Shown: positions 17,175 through 26,918 of the stretch, in pieces
Numbering within the stretch: the first letter of the stretch is position 1
Layout: each line of letters opens with the position of its first letter
Assembly: GCA_025923075.1 (NCBI GenBank)
Contig: JAICGN010000028.1
Location: forward strand, 1-42,549
Direction of reading: 5' to 3'
From: Chitinophagaceae bacterium
Lineage (GTDB): Bacteria; Bacteroidota; Bacteroidia; Chitinophagales; Chitinophagaceae
Length of the DNA: 42,549 nucleotides
Program-made: the position numbers and the translations under genes
Notes under the pieces: model-generated
The model's input: only the letters and a program-made list of their open reading frames with translations
What the model was told of the DNA's origin: nothing
Database searches by the model: none

Positions 17175-19559
17175 TTATTCTGTTCGTAATGATTTTGTGG
17201 GGTTGGCAATAGCCGCCTTAATTGCCTGGAAACTCACCGTCAATAAAGTGATGATAAGCGCAACAAATGCGGCCATTACAAACACCTGCCATTTTATTTC
17301 AATCCTGTAATCATAATTAGTAAGCCAGTTATTCAAATAATACCATGCGATCGGTGCCGCGATTACGCAAGAGACAAGAACCAAAACAAAAAATTCTGTT
17401 GAAAGCAACCGCCATAAATTGCCCACACTGGCCCCAAGCACTTTGCGAATGCCAATTTCTTTTGTTCGCTGTTCGGCAACAAAACTTGCCATACCAAATA
17501 AACCCAGGCAGGAAATAAAAATGGCGAGTATCGCAAAATAAGAAGAGAGTTTTCCTATACGTTCCTCTTTTTTGAACTTATTTCCAAATTCTTCATCTAC
17601 AAATTTGTAATCAAACGGAACACTAGGTGTATATTTTTTCCAAACCTGTTCAATCTTACTTAACGATTGTTTTGCATTTTGCTGAGGGCTTAGCTTGAAT
17701 ATAAGGTTAAACATATTATCATACCCTGTCGTGTGATATAATGTAGGCCGAACGGGATAAAATGGAGACTCCTGCATGATGTCGCTAACAATACCAATGA
17801 TCGTAAATGGTTCTCCATTCCATTTCAGTACTTTACCAACCGGTTTGTCAAATCCGAAAAACTTTGCTGCCGATTCATTAATAATAAATGCTGCGGAGTC
17901 TGTCGCAAATTCCCTTGAAAAATCGCGACCTTCCTTAATTTTCCACTGCACTGTTTTACCAAATTCGTATGATACGACATTATTGGGAAAATCAACCGCC
18001 ATGTTGGGATCCTTACCCTCCCATTCAAAGCCGCCATTCGTATTCCATATCTGTGTTAAAGGACTATTAGACGCGGCCATTTCTTCAATCGCGCCGGAGT
18101 TTTTTAACTCTGTTCTTATGGCTTCGTAATGATCTCTTATTTCAGATTCCATACCGAGAGTGATCAACCCATTACGGACGTACCCAATTGGCCGGTCTTT
18201 GGCATGTTGGATCTGCTGGTAAACGATGATGGTTCCAATGATCAGCATTACTGAAACAGTAAATTGTGTCACTACTAAGACCTTGCGGGGAATTGAAGCA
18301 AACTTACCAACACGAAATGTTCCTTTTAATACTTTCAAAGGCTGAAATGAAGAAAGATACAGTGCCGGGTAACTACCGGAGAGCAACCCTGTGATGAGAA
18401 TAAATGCAAGACTGGAAAACCAAAATAGGGGATTTTGCCAGGGCACATCGATCTTTTTACCCGCTACCTCATTAAACAAAGGCAATAATAATGCTACTAA
18501 GATCAAAGACAATACAAAGGCTAACAACACTATTAAATAAGATTCAGCAAAAAATTGTCTTATCAATTGCCAGCGATCTGAACCAACCGTTTTACGGATG
18601 CCTACTTCCTTGGCCCTTTTTTCACTTCGCGCCGTGGTGAGGTTCATGAAATTAATACAGGCGAGCATCAGCACAAAAATTCCAATGATACCAAATAACC
18701 AAACATATTGAATGTTCCCGCCTTTGTTGATGCCATTTTTAAACTCACTATACAAATTCCATTTACGCATGGGATGAAGAAATACAACCCATTCATATTT
18801 TGCTTCTTCCTTACCTACATTGTTCAATTTTGTATTCTTGATTTTTGCAGAAACTGTTTCCATATCTGCATTGTCTGCGATCTGGGCAAATGTTTGAGAA
18901 TAATTACTTCCCCATGGATCATCCAGTGTTTTTGTCCACTGGTTTTGAATCAACCACAAATCCCATGGCATCATAATTTTTATTTCCCTGAAGGAAGTAT
19001 TGTCAGGCAAATCTTCGTAAACACCTGTGACCTTTACATCATTTTGTCTGTCAAGTTTTATTGTTTTATTTATTGGATCCTCGCTACCAAAAATGGATGC
19101 TGCAGCGGATGCCGAAAGCATAATAGAATAAGGATCTTTCAATCCACCTCTAGTTCCCTTAAGCATTTTAAGTGTAAGCATTTCAGGAGCCTCCGGCTCG
19201 AAAAAGGTTCCAACTTGAGTGATATGCTTATTGCCAACCGTGAGTAAATGACGGCCCGTCCATGATGATTGTACAACATATTTAAAATCGCTTCCATACT
19301 TATTCCGCAACTCGGGCCCCATCACTCCCGGGTTAGCAACCTGTGTTTCTATTTGACCATTAAAGTTTGCATGCTGCATCACCTGTGCGATACGATCATA
19401 ATTTTTATGGTATTTATCAAATGTAAGCTCATCATATATCCATAAACCAATCATCATAGCCACGGCCATACCAACAGCAAGTCCGCCAATATTAATAGCG
19501 CTGTAGCCTTTACTCTTAATTAAGTTGCGCCAGGCGATTTTGAAATAATTTTTTATCAT
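17175..19559 (-). CDS. FtsX/MacB-type ABC permease, gene 8 of the array
   Basis: 794 residues, complete, start MIKNYFKIAW and end NPTKSLRTE. Coupling motifs are RAKEVGIRKTVGS (315-327) and QRTKEIGIRKVLGA (697-710). FQPLKVLKG (405-413) ends the first half. Periplasmic domain 1 has FLHPMRKWNLYSEFKNGINKG (260-280). Periplasmic domain 2 has WEGKDPN (513-519), KEGRDFS (542-548), FIINESAA (558-565) and, in place of D-F-H, SDIMQESPFYPVRP (592-605). These features pair it with gene 4, and the W-x-G-K-D-P-N segment also links it to gene 3. The gap after gene 9 is 11 nt. Confidence 0.97.
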   Translation of the reverse strand: MIKNYFKIAWRNLIKSKGYSAINIGGLAVGMAVAMMIGLWIYDELTFDKYHKNYDRIAQVMQHANFNGQIETQVANPGVMGPELRNKYGSDFKYVVQSSWTGRHLLTVGNKHITQVGTFFEPEAPEMLTLKMLKGTRGGLKDPYSIMLSASAAASIFGSEDPINKTIKLDRQNDVKVTGVYEDLPDNTSFREIKIMMPWDLWLIQNQWTKTLDDPWGSNYSQTFAQIADNADMETVSAKIKNTKLNNVGKEEAKYEWVVFLHPMRKWNLYSEFKNGINKGGNIQYVWLFGIIGIFVLMLACINFMNLTTARSEKRAKEVGIRKTVGSDRWQLIRQFFAESYLIVLLAFVLSLILVALLLPLFNEVAGKKIDVPWQNPLFWFSSLAFILITGLLSGSYPALYLSSFQPLKVLKGTFRVGKFASIPRKVLVVTQFTVSVMLIIGTIIVYQQIQHAKDRPIGYVRNGLITLGMESEIRDHYEAIRTELKNSGAIEEMAASNSPLTQIWNTNGGFEWEGKDPNMAVDFPNNVVSYEFGKTVQWKIKEGRDFSREFATDSAAFIINESAAKFFGFDKPVGKVLKWNGEPFTIIGIVSDIMQESPFYPVRPTLYHTTGYDNMFNLIFKLSPQQNAKQSLSKIEQVWKKYTPSVPFDYKFVDEEFGNKFKKEERIGKLSSYFAILAIFISCLGLFGMASFVAEQRTKEIGIRKVLGASVGNLWRLLSTEFFVLVLVSCVIAAPIAWYYLNNWLTNYDYRIEIKWQVFVMAAFVALIITLLTVSFQAIKAAIANPTKSLRTE

Positions 19560-19570
19560 AATTTATGTTT

Positions 19571-21994
19571 TTATTCTGTACGTAATGATTTTACAGGATT
19601 AGCAGACGCTGCTCTAAACGTTTTAATCCCGAGAATAAGAAATGCAAATGATAACATGATTAATCCACCTGCAATAAATATCCATGAATTGAGCTCTATC
19701 CGGTAAGCAAAATTTGCCAGCCACTTATTCGCTCCATACCATGCCAGGGGCAAGGAAATAATAAAAGCCATAGCAATCAACTTTAAAAAGTCTTTCGATA
19801 ATAATGAAATAATTTGTGCAACAGACGCACCAAGTACTTTACGTACTCCTATTTCTTTAGTGCGTTGATTGCTGATAAATATTACCAATCCCAATAAGCC
19901 CAAACAGCTTATAAATACAGACATAGCAGTTGAGCAAATTAATAGCCGCGAAATATTTTGTTCGCTACGGTAAAACTCTTGAATACTCTCCTCTATAAAA
20001 GCATATTGAAAATCCTCTTCAGGATAAACTTCCGTAAATGCTTTTTTAATTTGATCGATGGTAGTTTTCCAGGCTCCCCCTTTCGCACCGTTCTGTTGCA
20101 GGGCAATATTAAACACAGATTCCTCAGGAGCAGCGGAGGCAATTGCTATTGGTTCTATTTTTTGATGCAATGATTGCTGATGAAAATCGGATACCACGCC
20201 AGCGATTGGCGCCCCTTCTATAAATTTCCCAATTGCCTGCTGAGGATCCTGAAATCCCAATATGTCAGCATAAGTCTCATTAATAATATATTCCTTAATG
20301 GTATCACTTTGTTGCAGGTTGTTCCCAGCCAGTAATTTCAAGCCATACAATTTAATAAAATTTGAATCCCCAATTTTCACCTGGACCATAGTTGCCAATT
20401 TTGTTTTATCATCCTGATAGTGCATGATGAGAGTTGAAGTGAGACGAGTAGTAATTGGACCATCCGATAAGCTAATCGTTTTTATCCCGGGTATAGCTTT
20501 AAGCTTATCTCTCAGTACCGTTACCCGGTTACGAACTGTATCATCAGTATTTGCTTCAAAATAAATTATAGCGTCCTTTTTGAAGCCCAAATCCTTATTA
20601 AGCGTATAACTTATCTGGCGGCTTACCAGAATGGTTGCAATAATAAAAACCTGTGCTATAACAAATTGCGATATAGTTAATGTTTTACGCAGCCACAAAT
20701 TGCGTGATTTACCAGCACTGCTAAAAGATTGGTTCTTTAATACAAGTACTGGCCGGTAACCTGAAAGAATCAATGCAGGATAAAAACCCGATAGTACAGT
20801 TACTGCAACGGTAAGTAAAAGCAAAAACAGGATTATCTCGGGTTGTTGCACAGGGTTAAATCGTAAACCTTCAGGAATAAAGGGTGAAAAGGCCTTTAAT
20901 AACAAGGGAGAAATAACTACGGATATGAAGGTTGCTATAAGCGTTAAGAGAAATGTTTCACCTAAAAATTGTACAATCAATTGTTTTTTTGAACTGCCCA
21001 TTGTTTTTCGAATACCTATTTCTTTAGCTCTTTGTGAGGCCTGGGCTGTAGAAAGATTTATGAAATTGATACAAGCCAGCAATAACAAAAATGCAGCAAC
21101 GGCCAATAAACCATACAGTGTTGGTTTATGTGCAAGGTGATTACCAAAAGCAGAATATTTATTATTAAAATGTATATCGCTTAAAGGCTGTAATTCATAA
21201 GTAGAGATGACTTTGGTTGCTAGATCAGGATAATATTTTTTAAAAAGTGCCTCGACCTTGGTTTGAATTTGTACGGTTGTACTTCCGGGAGCTAGTTTAA
21301 TAAATAATTGCGACAATGGATCATTATTGCCACTGGAGGTAGTTTTATTTTCGAGTGAAACGTTTGAAATAAATGTTTTAAAAGTCAAGTCAGAATTTTG
21401 TTTAAAATCTTCTACAATACCGGAAACAAACATCTGTATCGTATCGTTAAAAATTATTTCCCTGCCTATTGTTTCACCCGGAGGCAATCCCGGGAAATAT
21501 AAACTAGCATTGGATTCAGACAATACTACCTGGTTTGGTTGCCGTAAAGATGTTGCAGGTGAGCCCGCCAACCACTTGTAGTTAAAAAGGTCAAAGTAAT
21601 GTTCGTCCGCGTAAATAATATTTTTTTGATTTTTAAATACAGAGATGGTTGACTGCCCGGGCACACTTACTTTTGTTGAATTACCCCACAGTGTAAATAA
21701 ACTTACTTTATCCAGTCCGGTTGTTTCATTTCTCACAGCTTTACCCATAGGTGATGGCACATCCGACCGGTAATAAGTATCCTCCGAAAGACCAGGTAAA
21801 ATTGTAGATGATACAACACGATAAATACTTTCGCCTCCTTTATGAAATCTATCAAAACTAAAATCGTGTCGCACCAACAGGTAAATAACCAATGCGGAAC
21901 TTATACCGATTGCTAAACCGGATATATTTATTATAGAAGAGATCTTATTCTTCCGTAAGTTTCTGATTGCTGTGATGAAATAGCTTTTAATCAT
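19571..21994 (-). CDS. FtsX/MacB-type ABC permease, gene 9 of the array
   Basis: 807 residues, complete, start MIKSYFITAI and end NPVKSLRTE. Coupling motifs are RAKEIGIRKTMGS (322-334) and QRTKEIGVRKVLGA (710-723). YRPVLVLKN (413-421) ends the first half, without the usual final G. Periplasmic domain 1 has ELQPLSDIHFN (267-277) and an unusual PGLPPGETIG segment (168-177) where other members read F-G-x-x-D/N-x-I/L-G-K. Periplasmic domain 2 has LLAGNNL (554-560), with N in place of R in the A-G-R motif, EYIINETYA (568-576) and VVSDFHQQSL (600-609). TM5 is LTISQFVIAQVFIIATILV. It lies 11 nt after gene 10 and 11 nt before gene 8, so a shared transcript is likely. Confidence 0.97.
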   Translation of the reverse strand: MIKSYFITAIRNLRKNKISSIINISGLAIGISSALVIYLLVRHDFSFDRFHKGGESIYRVVSSTILPGLSEDTYYRSDVPSPMGKAVRNETTGLDKVSLFTLWGNSTKVSVPGQSTISVFKNQKNIIYADEHYFDLFNYKWLAGSPATSLRQPNQVVLSESNASLYFPGLPPGETIGREIIFNDTIQMFVSGIVEDFKQNSDLTFKTFISNVSLENKTTSSGNNDPLSQLFIKLAPGSTTVQIQTKVEALFKKYYPDLATKVISTYELQPLSDIHFNNKYSAFGNHLAHKPTLYGLLAVAAFLLLLACINFINLSTAQASQRAKEIGIRKTMGSSKKQLIVQFLGETFLLTLIATFISVVISPLLLKAFSPFIPEGLRFNPVQQPEIILFLLLLTVAVTVLSGFYPALILSGYRPVLVLKNQSFSSAGKSRNLWLRKTLTISQFVIAQVFIIATILVSRQISYTLNKDLGFKKDAIIYFEANTDDTVRNRVTVLRDKLKAIPGIKTISLSDGPITTRLTSTLIMHYQDDKTKLATMVQVKIGDSNFIKLYGLKLLAGNNLQQSDTIKEYIINETYADILGFQDPQQAIGKFIEGAPIAGVVSDFHQQSLHQKIEPIAIASAAPEESVFNIALQQNGAKGGAWKTTIDQIKKAFTEVYPEEDFQYAFIEESIQEFYRSEQNISRLLICSTAMSVFISCLGLLGLVIFISNQRTKEIGVRKVLGASVAQIISLLSKDFLKLIAMAFIISLPLAWYGANKWLANFAYRIELNSWIFIAGGLIMLSFAFLILGIKTFRAASANPVKSLRTE

Positions 21995-22005
21995 GGCTTT
22001 CAGTT

Positions 22006-24390
22006 TTATTCGGTTCTTAATGACTTAACTGGATTAGCCATTGCCGCTTTGATTGCCTGCAAACTCAATGTTATCAATGCAATTAATACTGCTGCGATTG
22101 CGGCTACAAAAAATATCTTCCAGCTGATATTTATTCTGTAAGCAAAATCCTGCAGCCATTTATTCATCACCCACCAGGCTACAGGTGAGGCAATCATTAT
22201 AGCTATTCCAACCAACTTTAAGAATTCTTTGGAAAGCATTGCAATTATACCCGGGATTGATGCGCCCAATACTTTCCGGATACCAATCTCCTTTATTCGC
22301 TGATAAGCGGTAAAAGTTACCAATCCTAATAAGCCCAAACAGGCAAGACCAATTGCAAGCAGGGCAAAAGAATAAAATATTTTTCCGGTTCGCATCTCTG
22401 CAGTGTATAGCTTGCTGAATTGATCATCTAAAAATTCATACTCAAATGGAAGATGCGGCGCCACCTCATTCCATTTGTTCTTGATAAATGGAAGTGTTTG
22501 GGGAAGTCCGTTCGCAGATGTCTTTACCAGTATCTTGCTTGTATTATTACTCAAAAAAATAATTATGGGATTAATTGTTTCATGCATCGAAGCAAAATGG
22601 AAATCCGCAACAACAGCCTTCACTATACTGTTTCTGCCCTGGAATTGAAATGTCTTTCCTATTGCGTTCTCATTTGTCCATCCAAAAGAATGTACAGCTG
22701 CTTCATTTATTATTAAGGGCCGCTGAATAGTATCAGTACGTGCAAAAGCAGATTCTTCTTCGGCCTTTGTAAAATCACTACCGCTCTTTATTTTCATTCC
22801 CATTGTCCTGATAAAATCTCTATCAACTCTTACTCCGCCGATTATAATCTCTTTGTCACCCATGGTGAGATTATATTTACCAGGAATAAACGTAGGCGTC
22901 TGGTTACAAGTAGTTACTCCCAGGATGTCAGGGTTAGTGAGCAATTCTGTTTTAATCGCGTTCATTTTTTTCAACACTTCTGCGTCACTACGCAATACAA
23001 GGACATGATCATTGTCATATCCGAGTTTTTTATTTTGTATAAAAGAAAGTTGTCCTTGTATGACCAATGTTGAAATGATCAGCGCAACCGAAATAAAAAA
23101 TTGTATAACAAACAAACTTTTTCTCAGCCCGATACCTGAAGAACTTATGTTATTATTTCCCTTCAGTACTTTTATCGGCTGAAACCCGGACAAAACCAAT
23201 GCAGGATATATACTTCCCAGGAAACCGATAACAAATAAAATTACGCCCAACGCTATCAAACAGGCAGGGTTCAACAAAAAGTCAACTTCAAGTTGTTTTC
23301 CTGCAATCGTATTAAATGAAGGAAGAAATAACCTGACCATCAGGAGACTGATCAGTAAAGAAACAAAAACAGTGATTACAGATTCGCTGATAAATTGCGA
23401 GAACAATTGTTTTCGCGATGCACCGATTACTTTTCTTACACCTACTTCCCTTGCCCGTTCGGATGCCCTGGCCGTAGTAAGATTTACATAATTGGCACAA
23501 GCAATAATAAGAACCAATAACGCAACAACAGAAAAAATGTACACATAACGATTATCACCTCCGGGCTCAAACCCACCATCAACAACTGCTTTCAAATGCA
23601 CATCAGTAATAGGTTGTATTCTGATATCGAGATAATTTTTCCCGGGAACCTTGTATCCTTCGTTCTGTGATCTAAAATAATCTTGGATCTTTTTTTCAAG
23701 CATCTTTTCCATTCCAGGTTTTTTCAGTAGCAGGTACGTATAGTGGCTGGCGTCGGTCCAACTCTCCACATGATAAACGGGATCAGTCAAAGAACTCCAG
23801 GAGGCTAAGACATTAAACTTGATCTGCGAATTGGCAGGACAATCCTCGGCAATTCCAGCAACGACATAATCTTTTTCGTTATTAATGCGGAGAATTTTTC
23901 CTAAGGCATTTTCATCTCCAAAATATTTTTTTGCCGCTGAAGTGGTTAGTACAAGTTGATCAGGCTTATTTAATACCTCCTTCGGATCACCTCTCAATAA
24001 TCTGAAAGAAAAGATATCAAAGAATTCAGGGGTGGAATAAACAAATAGTTTTTCCATGAAGAGTTTATCTCCGTAATTGACGGTAGCATTGACCGGATAA
24101 GTTCGCACGCCATTTTCCACTTCAGGAAAGACACGTCTGAATTCAGGTAAAACCTTCGTCCCTGTCACAGGCACTTTGGTAAGATTGCCATTGAAATACA
24201 TTTCCATAGTTGCCCTTACAATGCGATCCGCTTTTTTATGAAAGCGATCGTAACTTTTTTCCTGGAAAACATACATCGCAATAAGGAGGCAACATGCAAT
24301 GCCAGTAGAAAGACCAAGTATATTAATACCTGATAACAATTTATTTTGTCTCAGGTTCCGCCAGGCGATCTTAAAATAATTTCTCAGCAT
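22006..24390 (-). CDS. FtsX/MacB-type ABC permease, gene 10 of the array
   Basis: 794 residues, complete, start MLRNYFKIAW and end NPVKSLRTE. Coupling motifs are RAREVGVRKVIGA (312-324) and QRIKEIGIRKVLGA (697-710). FQPIKVLKG (403-411) ends the first half. Periplasmic domain 1 has RIQPITDVHLK (257-267). Periplasmic domain 2 has IKSGSDFT (534-541), where S replaces the R of A-G-R, then LIINEAAVHSFGW (559-571), NAIGKTF (575-581) and VVADFHFASM (593-602). The G-x-D-F-T, F-G-W and V-x-D-F-H-F segments match gene 17 best. Gap to upstream gene 11 is 12 nt. Confidence 0.97.
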   Translation of the reverse strand: MLRNYFKIAWRNLRQNKLLSGINILGLSTGIACCLLIAMYVFQEKSYDRFHKKADRIVRATMEMYFNGNLTKVPVTGTKVLPEFRRVFPEVENGVRTYPVNATVNYGDKLFMEKLFVYSTPEFFDIFSFRLLRGDPKEVLNKPDQLVLTTSAAKKYFGDENALGKILRINNEKDYVVAGIAEDCPANSQIKFNVLASWSSLTDPVYHVESWTDASHYTYLLLKKPGMEKMLEKKIQDYFRSQNEGYKVPGKNYLDIRIQPITDVHLKAVVDGGFEPGGDNRYVYIFSVVALLVLIIACANYVNLTTARASERAREVGVRKVIGASRKQLFSQFISESVITVFVSLLISLLMVRLFLPSFNTIAGKQLEVDFLLNPACLIALGVILFVIGFLGSIYPALVLSGFQPIKVLKGNNNISSSGIGLRKSLFVIQFFISVALIISTLVIQGQLSFIQNKKLGYDNDHVLVLRSDAEVLKKMNAIKTELLTNPDILGVTTCNQTPTFIPGKYNLTMGDKEIIIGGVRVDRDFIRTMGMKIKSGSDFTKAEEESAFARTDTIQRPLIINEAAVHSFGWTNENAIGKTFQFQGRNSIVKAVVADFHFASMHETINPIIIFLSNNTSKILVKTSANGLPQTLPFIKNKWNEVAPHLPFEYEFLDDQFSKLYTAEMRTGKIFYSFALLAIGLACLGLLGLVTFTAYQRIKEIGIRKVLGASIPGIIAMLSKEFLKLVGIAIMIASPVAWWVMNKWLQDFAYRINISWKIFFVAAIAAVLIALITLSLQAIKAAMANPVKSLRTE

Positions 24391-24402
24391 GGCTATAAAT
24401 TT

Positions 24403-26841
24403 TTATTCTGTTCGTAATGATTTTACAGGATTGGCAATAGCTGCTTTTATCGCCTTATACCCTACCGTTATCCATGCGATGATAATTGATATAATAAGTG
24501 CGATCACAAAGATTTCCCATCCTATGCCTGTATGATAATAAAAGCCGGATAACCATTCCTGCATTAAATAGTATCCAACAGGAGCTGCTATTAAGAATGC
24601 AACACTAATAAGTATTGTGAATTCTTTTGAAAAAAGATAAACGATACTATGTACCGAAGCGCCCAATACTTTGCGAACACCAATTTCCTTTGTCTTTTGA
24701 ACGGCCATAAAAGAGACCAGTCCATACAATCCAAGGCAAGAAATGAAGATCGCCAGGATCGAGAATATTTTAAACAAACGTGAAGTGATCGCCTCATTCT
24801 GATAAAATCGTTCAATTCGATCATCAAAAAAAACCTGGTCATAAATATAAGTTGGATAGATCTCCGTGAATGTCTTTTGAATTTGTGAGAGTGTGGAATT
24901 CATCCGTGCTCTATCCATTCTTAAAGCGATCCATTCATAGGATTCGTAAGAGGAAGTTAATACCATGGGTGCTATGCCTGAATGCAAGGACCTGCTGTTA
25001 AAATCTTTTACTACTCCAACTATGGGATATTGCTGTCGATCGTCAAATGCAATTGTTTTGCCGAGAATCTCATTCGGTGAACCAAATCCAAGTTTCTTAA
25101 CTCCTGTTTCATTTATCAATAATTCACGTACCGTATCACTGGGAAAATATGATCTGCCGGCCAGCAATTGAATTCCAAAAGTTTTCAGATAACCTGTATC
25201 TGCAAATTGCCATGCAATATTGAATTGTTCTTTTTCCGCCCTATTATCAAAATAAAAAGAATGATTGCGATCAAAGAAATTGGCAGGTGCCTCCATACAC
25301 AAGCTGGCAGATATCACACCTGGTATATCAAGCATTCGGTTTCCCAATAATGGATATTTAATCTTAAGGGAGCTATCACTCGGTAAATTAATAAGTGCAA
25401 TACCTTCCCTGTCAAAACCCATTGGACGATTACGGAAATAACTCATTTGCTTTACAACAACGATGGTACCAATAACAAGAAGCTGTGCAATTACAAATTG
25501 AAATACCACCAGGGCTCGACGTAATGAAAGAGCTCCGCTAGTTTTAGAAATAAGTTTATTTCTGAAGATCATGATCGGGTTAAACCCTGACAACACCATT
25601 GCCGGATAAAACCCGGCAAGAAATGTAACAAGCACGGCGATAACCAACATGAACAAAAGATCCGAGGGCTGACCAATAATATTCAACGAAAGATCCTTAC
25701 CTAAAAGACCATTCAATAAAGGCAGGCATAATTGTGCGAGCAAACAACCTATGCAAAGAGATATCAAAGTGATAAAACTTGTTTCGAGCATAAACTGTTT
25801 TACTAGCTGCGACCTGTTTCCTCCCAATACTTTTCTAACGCCTATCTCTTTAGCCCTGTTCACTGATTGGGCGGTAGCTAAATTGATAAAGTTTATACAT
25901 GCAACGATCAACAAGAATAAACCGATCAAACCAAGTGACCATAGTTCTTTTAAAGAAAGCCCGTTTGTCCTGAACGTTTCAAAGTCAGTATCAAAATGTA
26001 ATTTCTTTAAAGGCTGTAGCTTTAAGATCGAATACTCAGTTGCATTTTCTTTTTCTCCGGTAAAATATCTTTTTACAAATCCAGGCAATTGCGCTTGTAA
26101 CTGATAAGCTGGCTGACCCTCTTTCAACAGCAAAAAACATTGGCCAAATCTAAACTGCCATGCACTTCCATCAGTTGCAAAAACTTCAGGTACCCTGTCT
26201 TTAAGTGTAATATATGAAGCCCCAATACGAACGGGAATATCAGTATTACCAGGCAGATCCTTAAAAATTCCAACAACTTGCAGAGGGATCCTGAATGAAT
26301 AAAGTTGAATTGTTTTACCTAAAGCATTTTCCGTGCTTCCAAAGAATTTTTTTGCAACACTTTCTGTGATTACAGCAGTATTTGGATCTTTTAAAGAAAT
26401 ACCATTGCCAGCGATCCAGGTATAATCAAATATTTCAAACATACCGGGTTCAGTCCAAAACAGTCCGCTATTTTCTATAAATCTTTTCTCAGCCGCACCA
26501 TCTTTTTGAGGGATATAAAACTGCGCATTTCCCATTTGCAGAATAGCAGCCGTTTTTTCTACTTGTGGAAAATCATGCTGCATTGTTGCCGGTAATGGTG
26601 GCGGTACACCTGGCGTATTCAATGAAACCTCATTATTACTTTTTTTATACTTCGTGGTGACAACCCTGTATACTCTGTCCTTCTTACTATGATGGCTATC
26701 ATAACTTATTTCATTTCGAATAACAAGGAATAATAAAACACTTGCTGCCATACCAACAGCAAGCCCCGCAATATTCAAAAAGGAAAATGCCCTTTTATTC
26801 CAAAGAGAACGTAAGGCTGATCTGTAAAAAATATTGAGCAT
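24403..26841 (-). CDS. FtsX/MacB-type ABC permease, gene 11 of the array
   Basis: 812 residues, complete, end NPVKSLRTE. The start MLNIFYRSALRSLW departs from the usual MIKNYFK but keeps the R-x-L-W that follows. Coupling motifs are RAKEIGVRKVLGG (329-341) and QKTKEIGVRKVLGA (715-728). FNPIMIFRN (420-428) replaces F-K-P-V-x-V-L-K-G. Periplasmic domain 1 has KLQPLKKLHFD (274-284). Periplasmic domain 2 has LLAGRSYFPSDTVRELLINET (559-579) and VVKDFNSRSL (610-619). The C-terminal TM part (GLYGLVSFMA, AWITVGYKAIKAA) is very like gene 18. The 77-nt spacer before its ATG holds a fossil tail of another member. Confidence 0.97.
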   Translation of the reverse strand: MLNIFYRSALRSLWNKRAFSFLNIAGLAVGMAASVLLFLVIRNEISYDSHHSKKDRVYRVVTTKYKKSNNEVSLNTPGVPPPLPATMQHDFPQVEKTAAILQMGNAQFYIPQKDGAAEKRFIENSGLFWTEPGMFEIFDYTWIAGNGISLKDPNTAVITESVAKKFFGSTENALGKTIQLYSFRIPLQVVGIFKDLPGNTDIPVRIGASYITLKDRVPEVFATDGSAWQFRFGQCFLLLKEGQPAYQLQAQLPGFVKRYFTGEKENATEYSILKLQPLKKLHFDTDFETFRTNGLSLKELWSLGLIGLFLLIVACINFINLATAQSVNRAKEIGVRKVLGGNRSQLVKQFMLETSFITLISLCIGCLLAQLCLPLLNGLLGKDLSLNIIGQPSDLLFMLVIAVLVTFLAGFYPAMVLSGFNPIMIFRNKLISKTSGALSLRRALVVFQFVIAQLLVIGTIVVVKQMSYFRNRPMGFDREGIALINLPSDSSLKIKYPLLGNRMLDIPGVISASLCMEAPANFFDRNHSFYFDNRAEKEQFNIAWQFADTGYLKTFGIQLLAGRSYFPSDTVRELLINETGVKKLGFGSPNEILGKTIAFDDRQQYPIVGVVKDFNSRSLHSGIAPMVLTSSYESYEWIALRMDRARMNSTLSQIQKTFTEIYPTYIYDQVFFDDRIERFYQNEAITSRLFKIFSILAIFISCLGLYGLVSFMAVQKTKEIGVRKVLGASVHSIVYLFSKEFTILISVAFLIAAPVGYYLMQEWLSGFYYHTGIGWEIFVIALIISIIIAWITVGYKAIKAAIANPVKSLRTE

Positions 26842-26866
26842 AATAAATATTTATTCTCCCGAATTT

Positions 26867-26893
26867 TTATTCTGTCCACAAAGATTTTACCCC
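26867..26893 (-). pseudogene. Fossil C-terminal tail (GVKSLWTE-stop) of a lost array member
   Basis: Reading the minus strand from 26893, the codons give G-V-K-S-L-W-T-E followed by TAA at 26867-26869. This is the array's invariant tail N-P-V-K-S-L-R-T-E-stop with R changed to W and N-P lost. It sits after the true stop of gene 12 (TGA at 26919-26921) and in another frame (52 nt apart), so it is not part of gene 12. It directly precedes gene 11, where the tail of the preceding gene normally lies. The rest of that gene is gone. Confidence 0.7.
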
Positions 26894-26905
26894 GAAATAA
26901 TCGGG
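26891..26905. repeat. Small hairpin CCCGA-AATAA-TCGGG
   Basis: A 5-bp inverted repeat with a 5-nt loop abuts the fossil tail in the spacer between gene 12 and gene 11 and may mark the deletion breakpoint. It has no U-run in the transcribed direction. The rest of this 77-nt spacer is AT-rich and shows nothing else. Confidence 0.5.
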
Positions 26906-26918
26906 ATTCCGCCATTAC

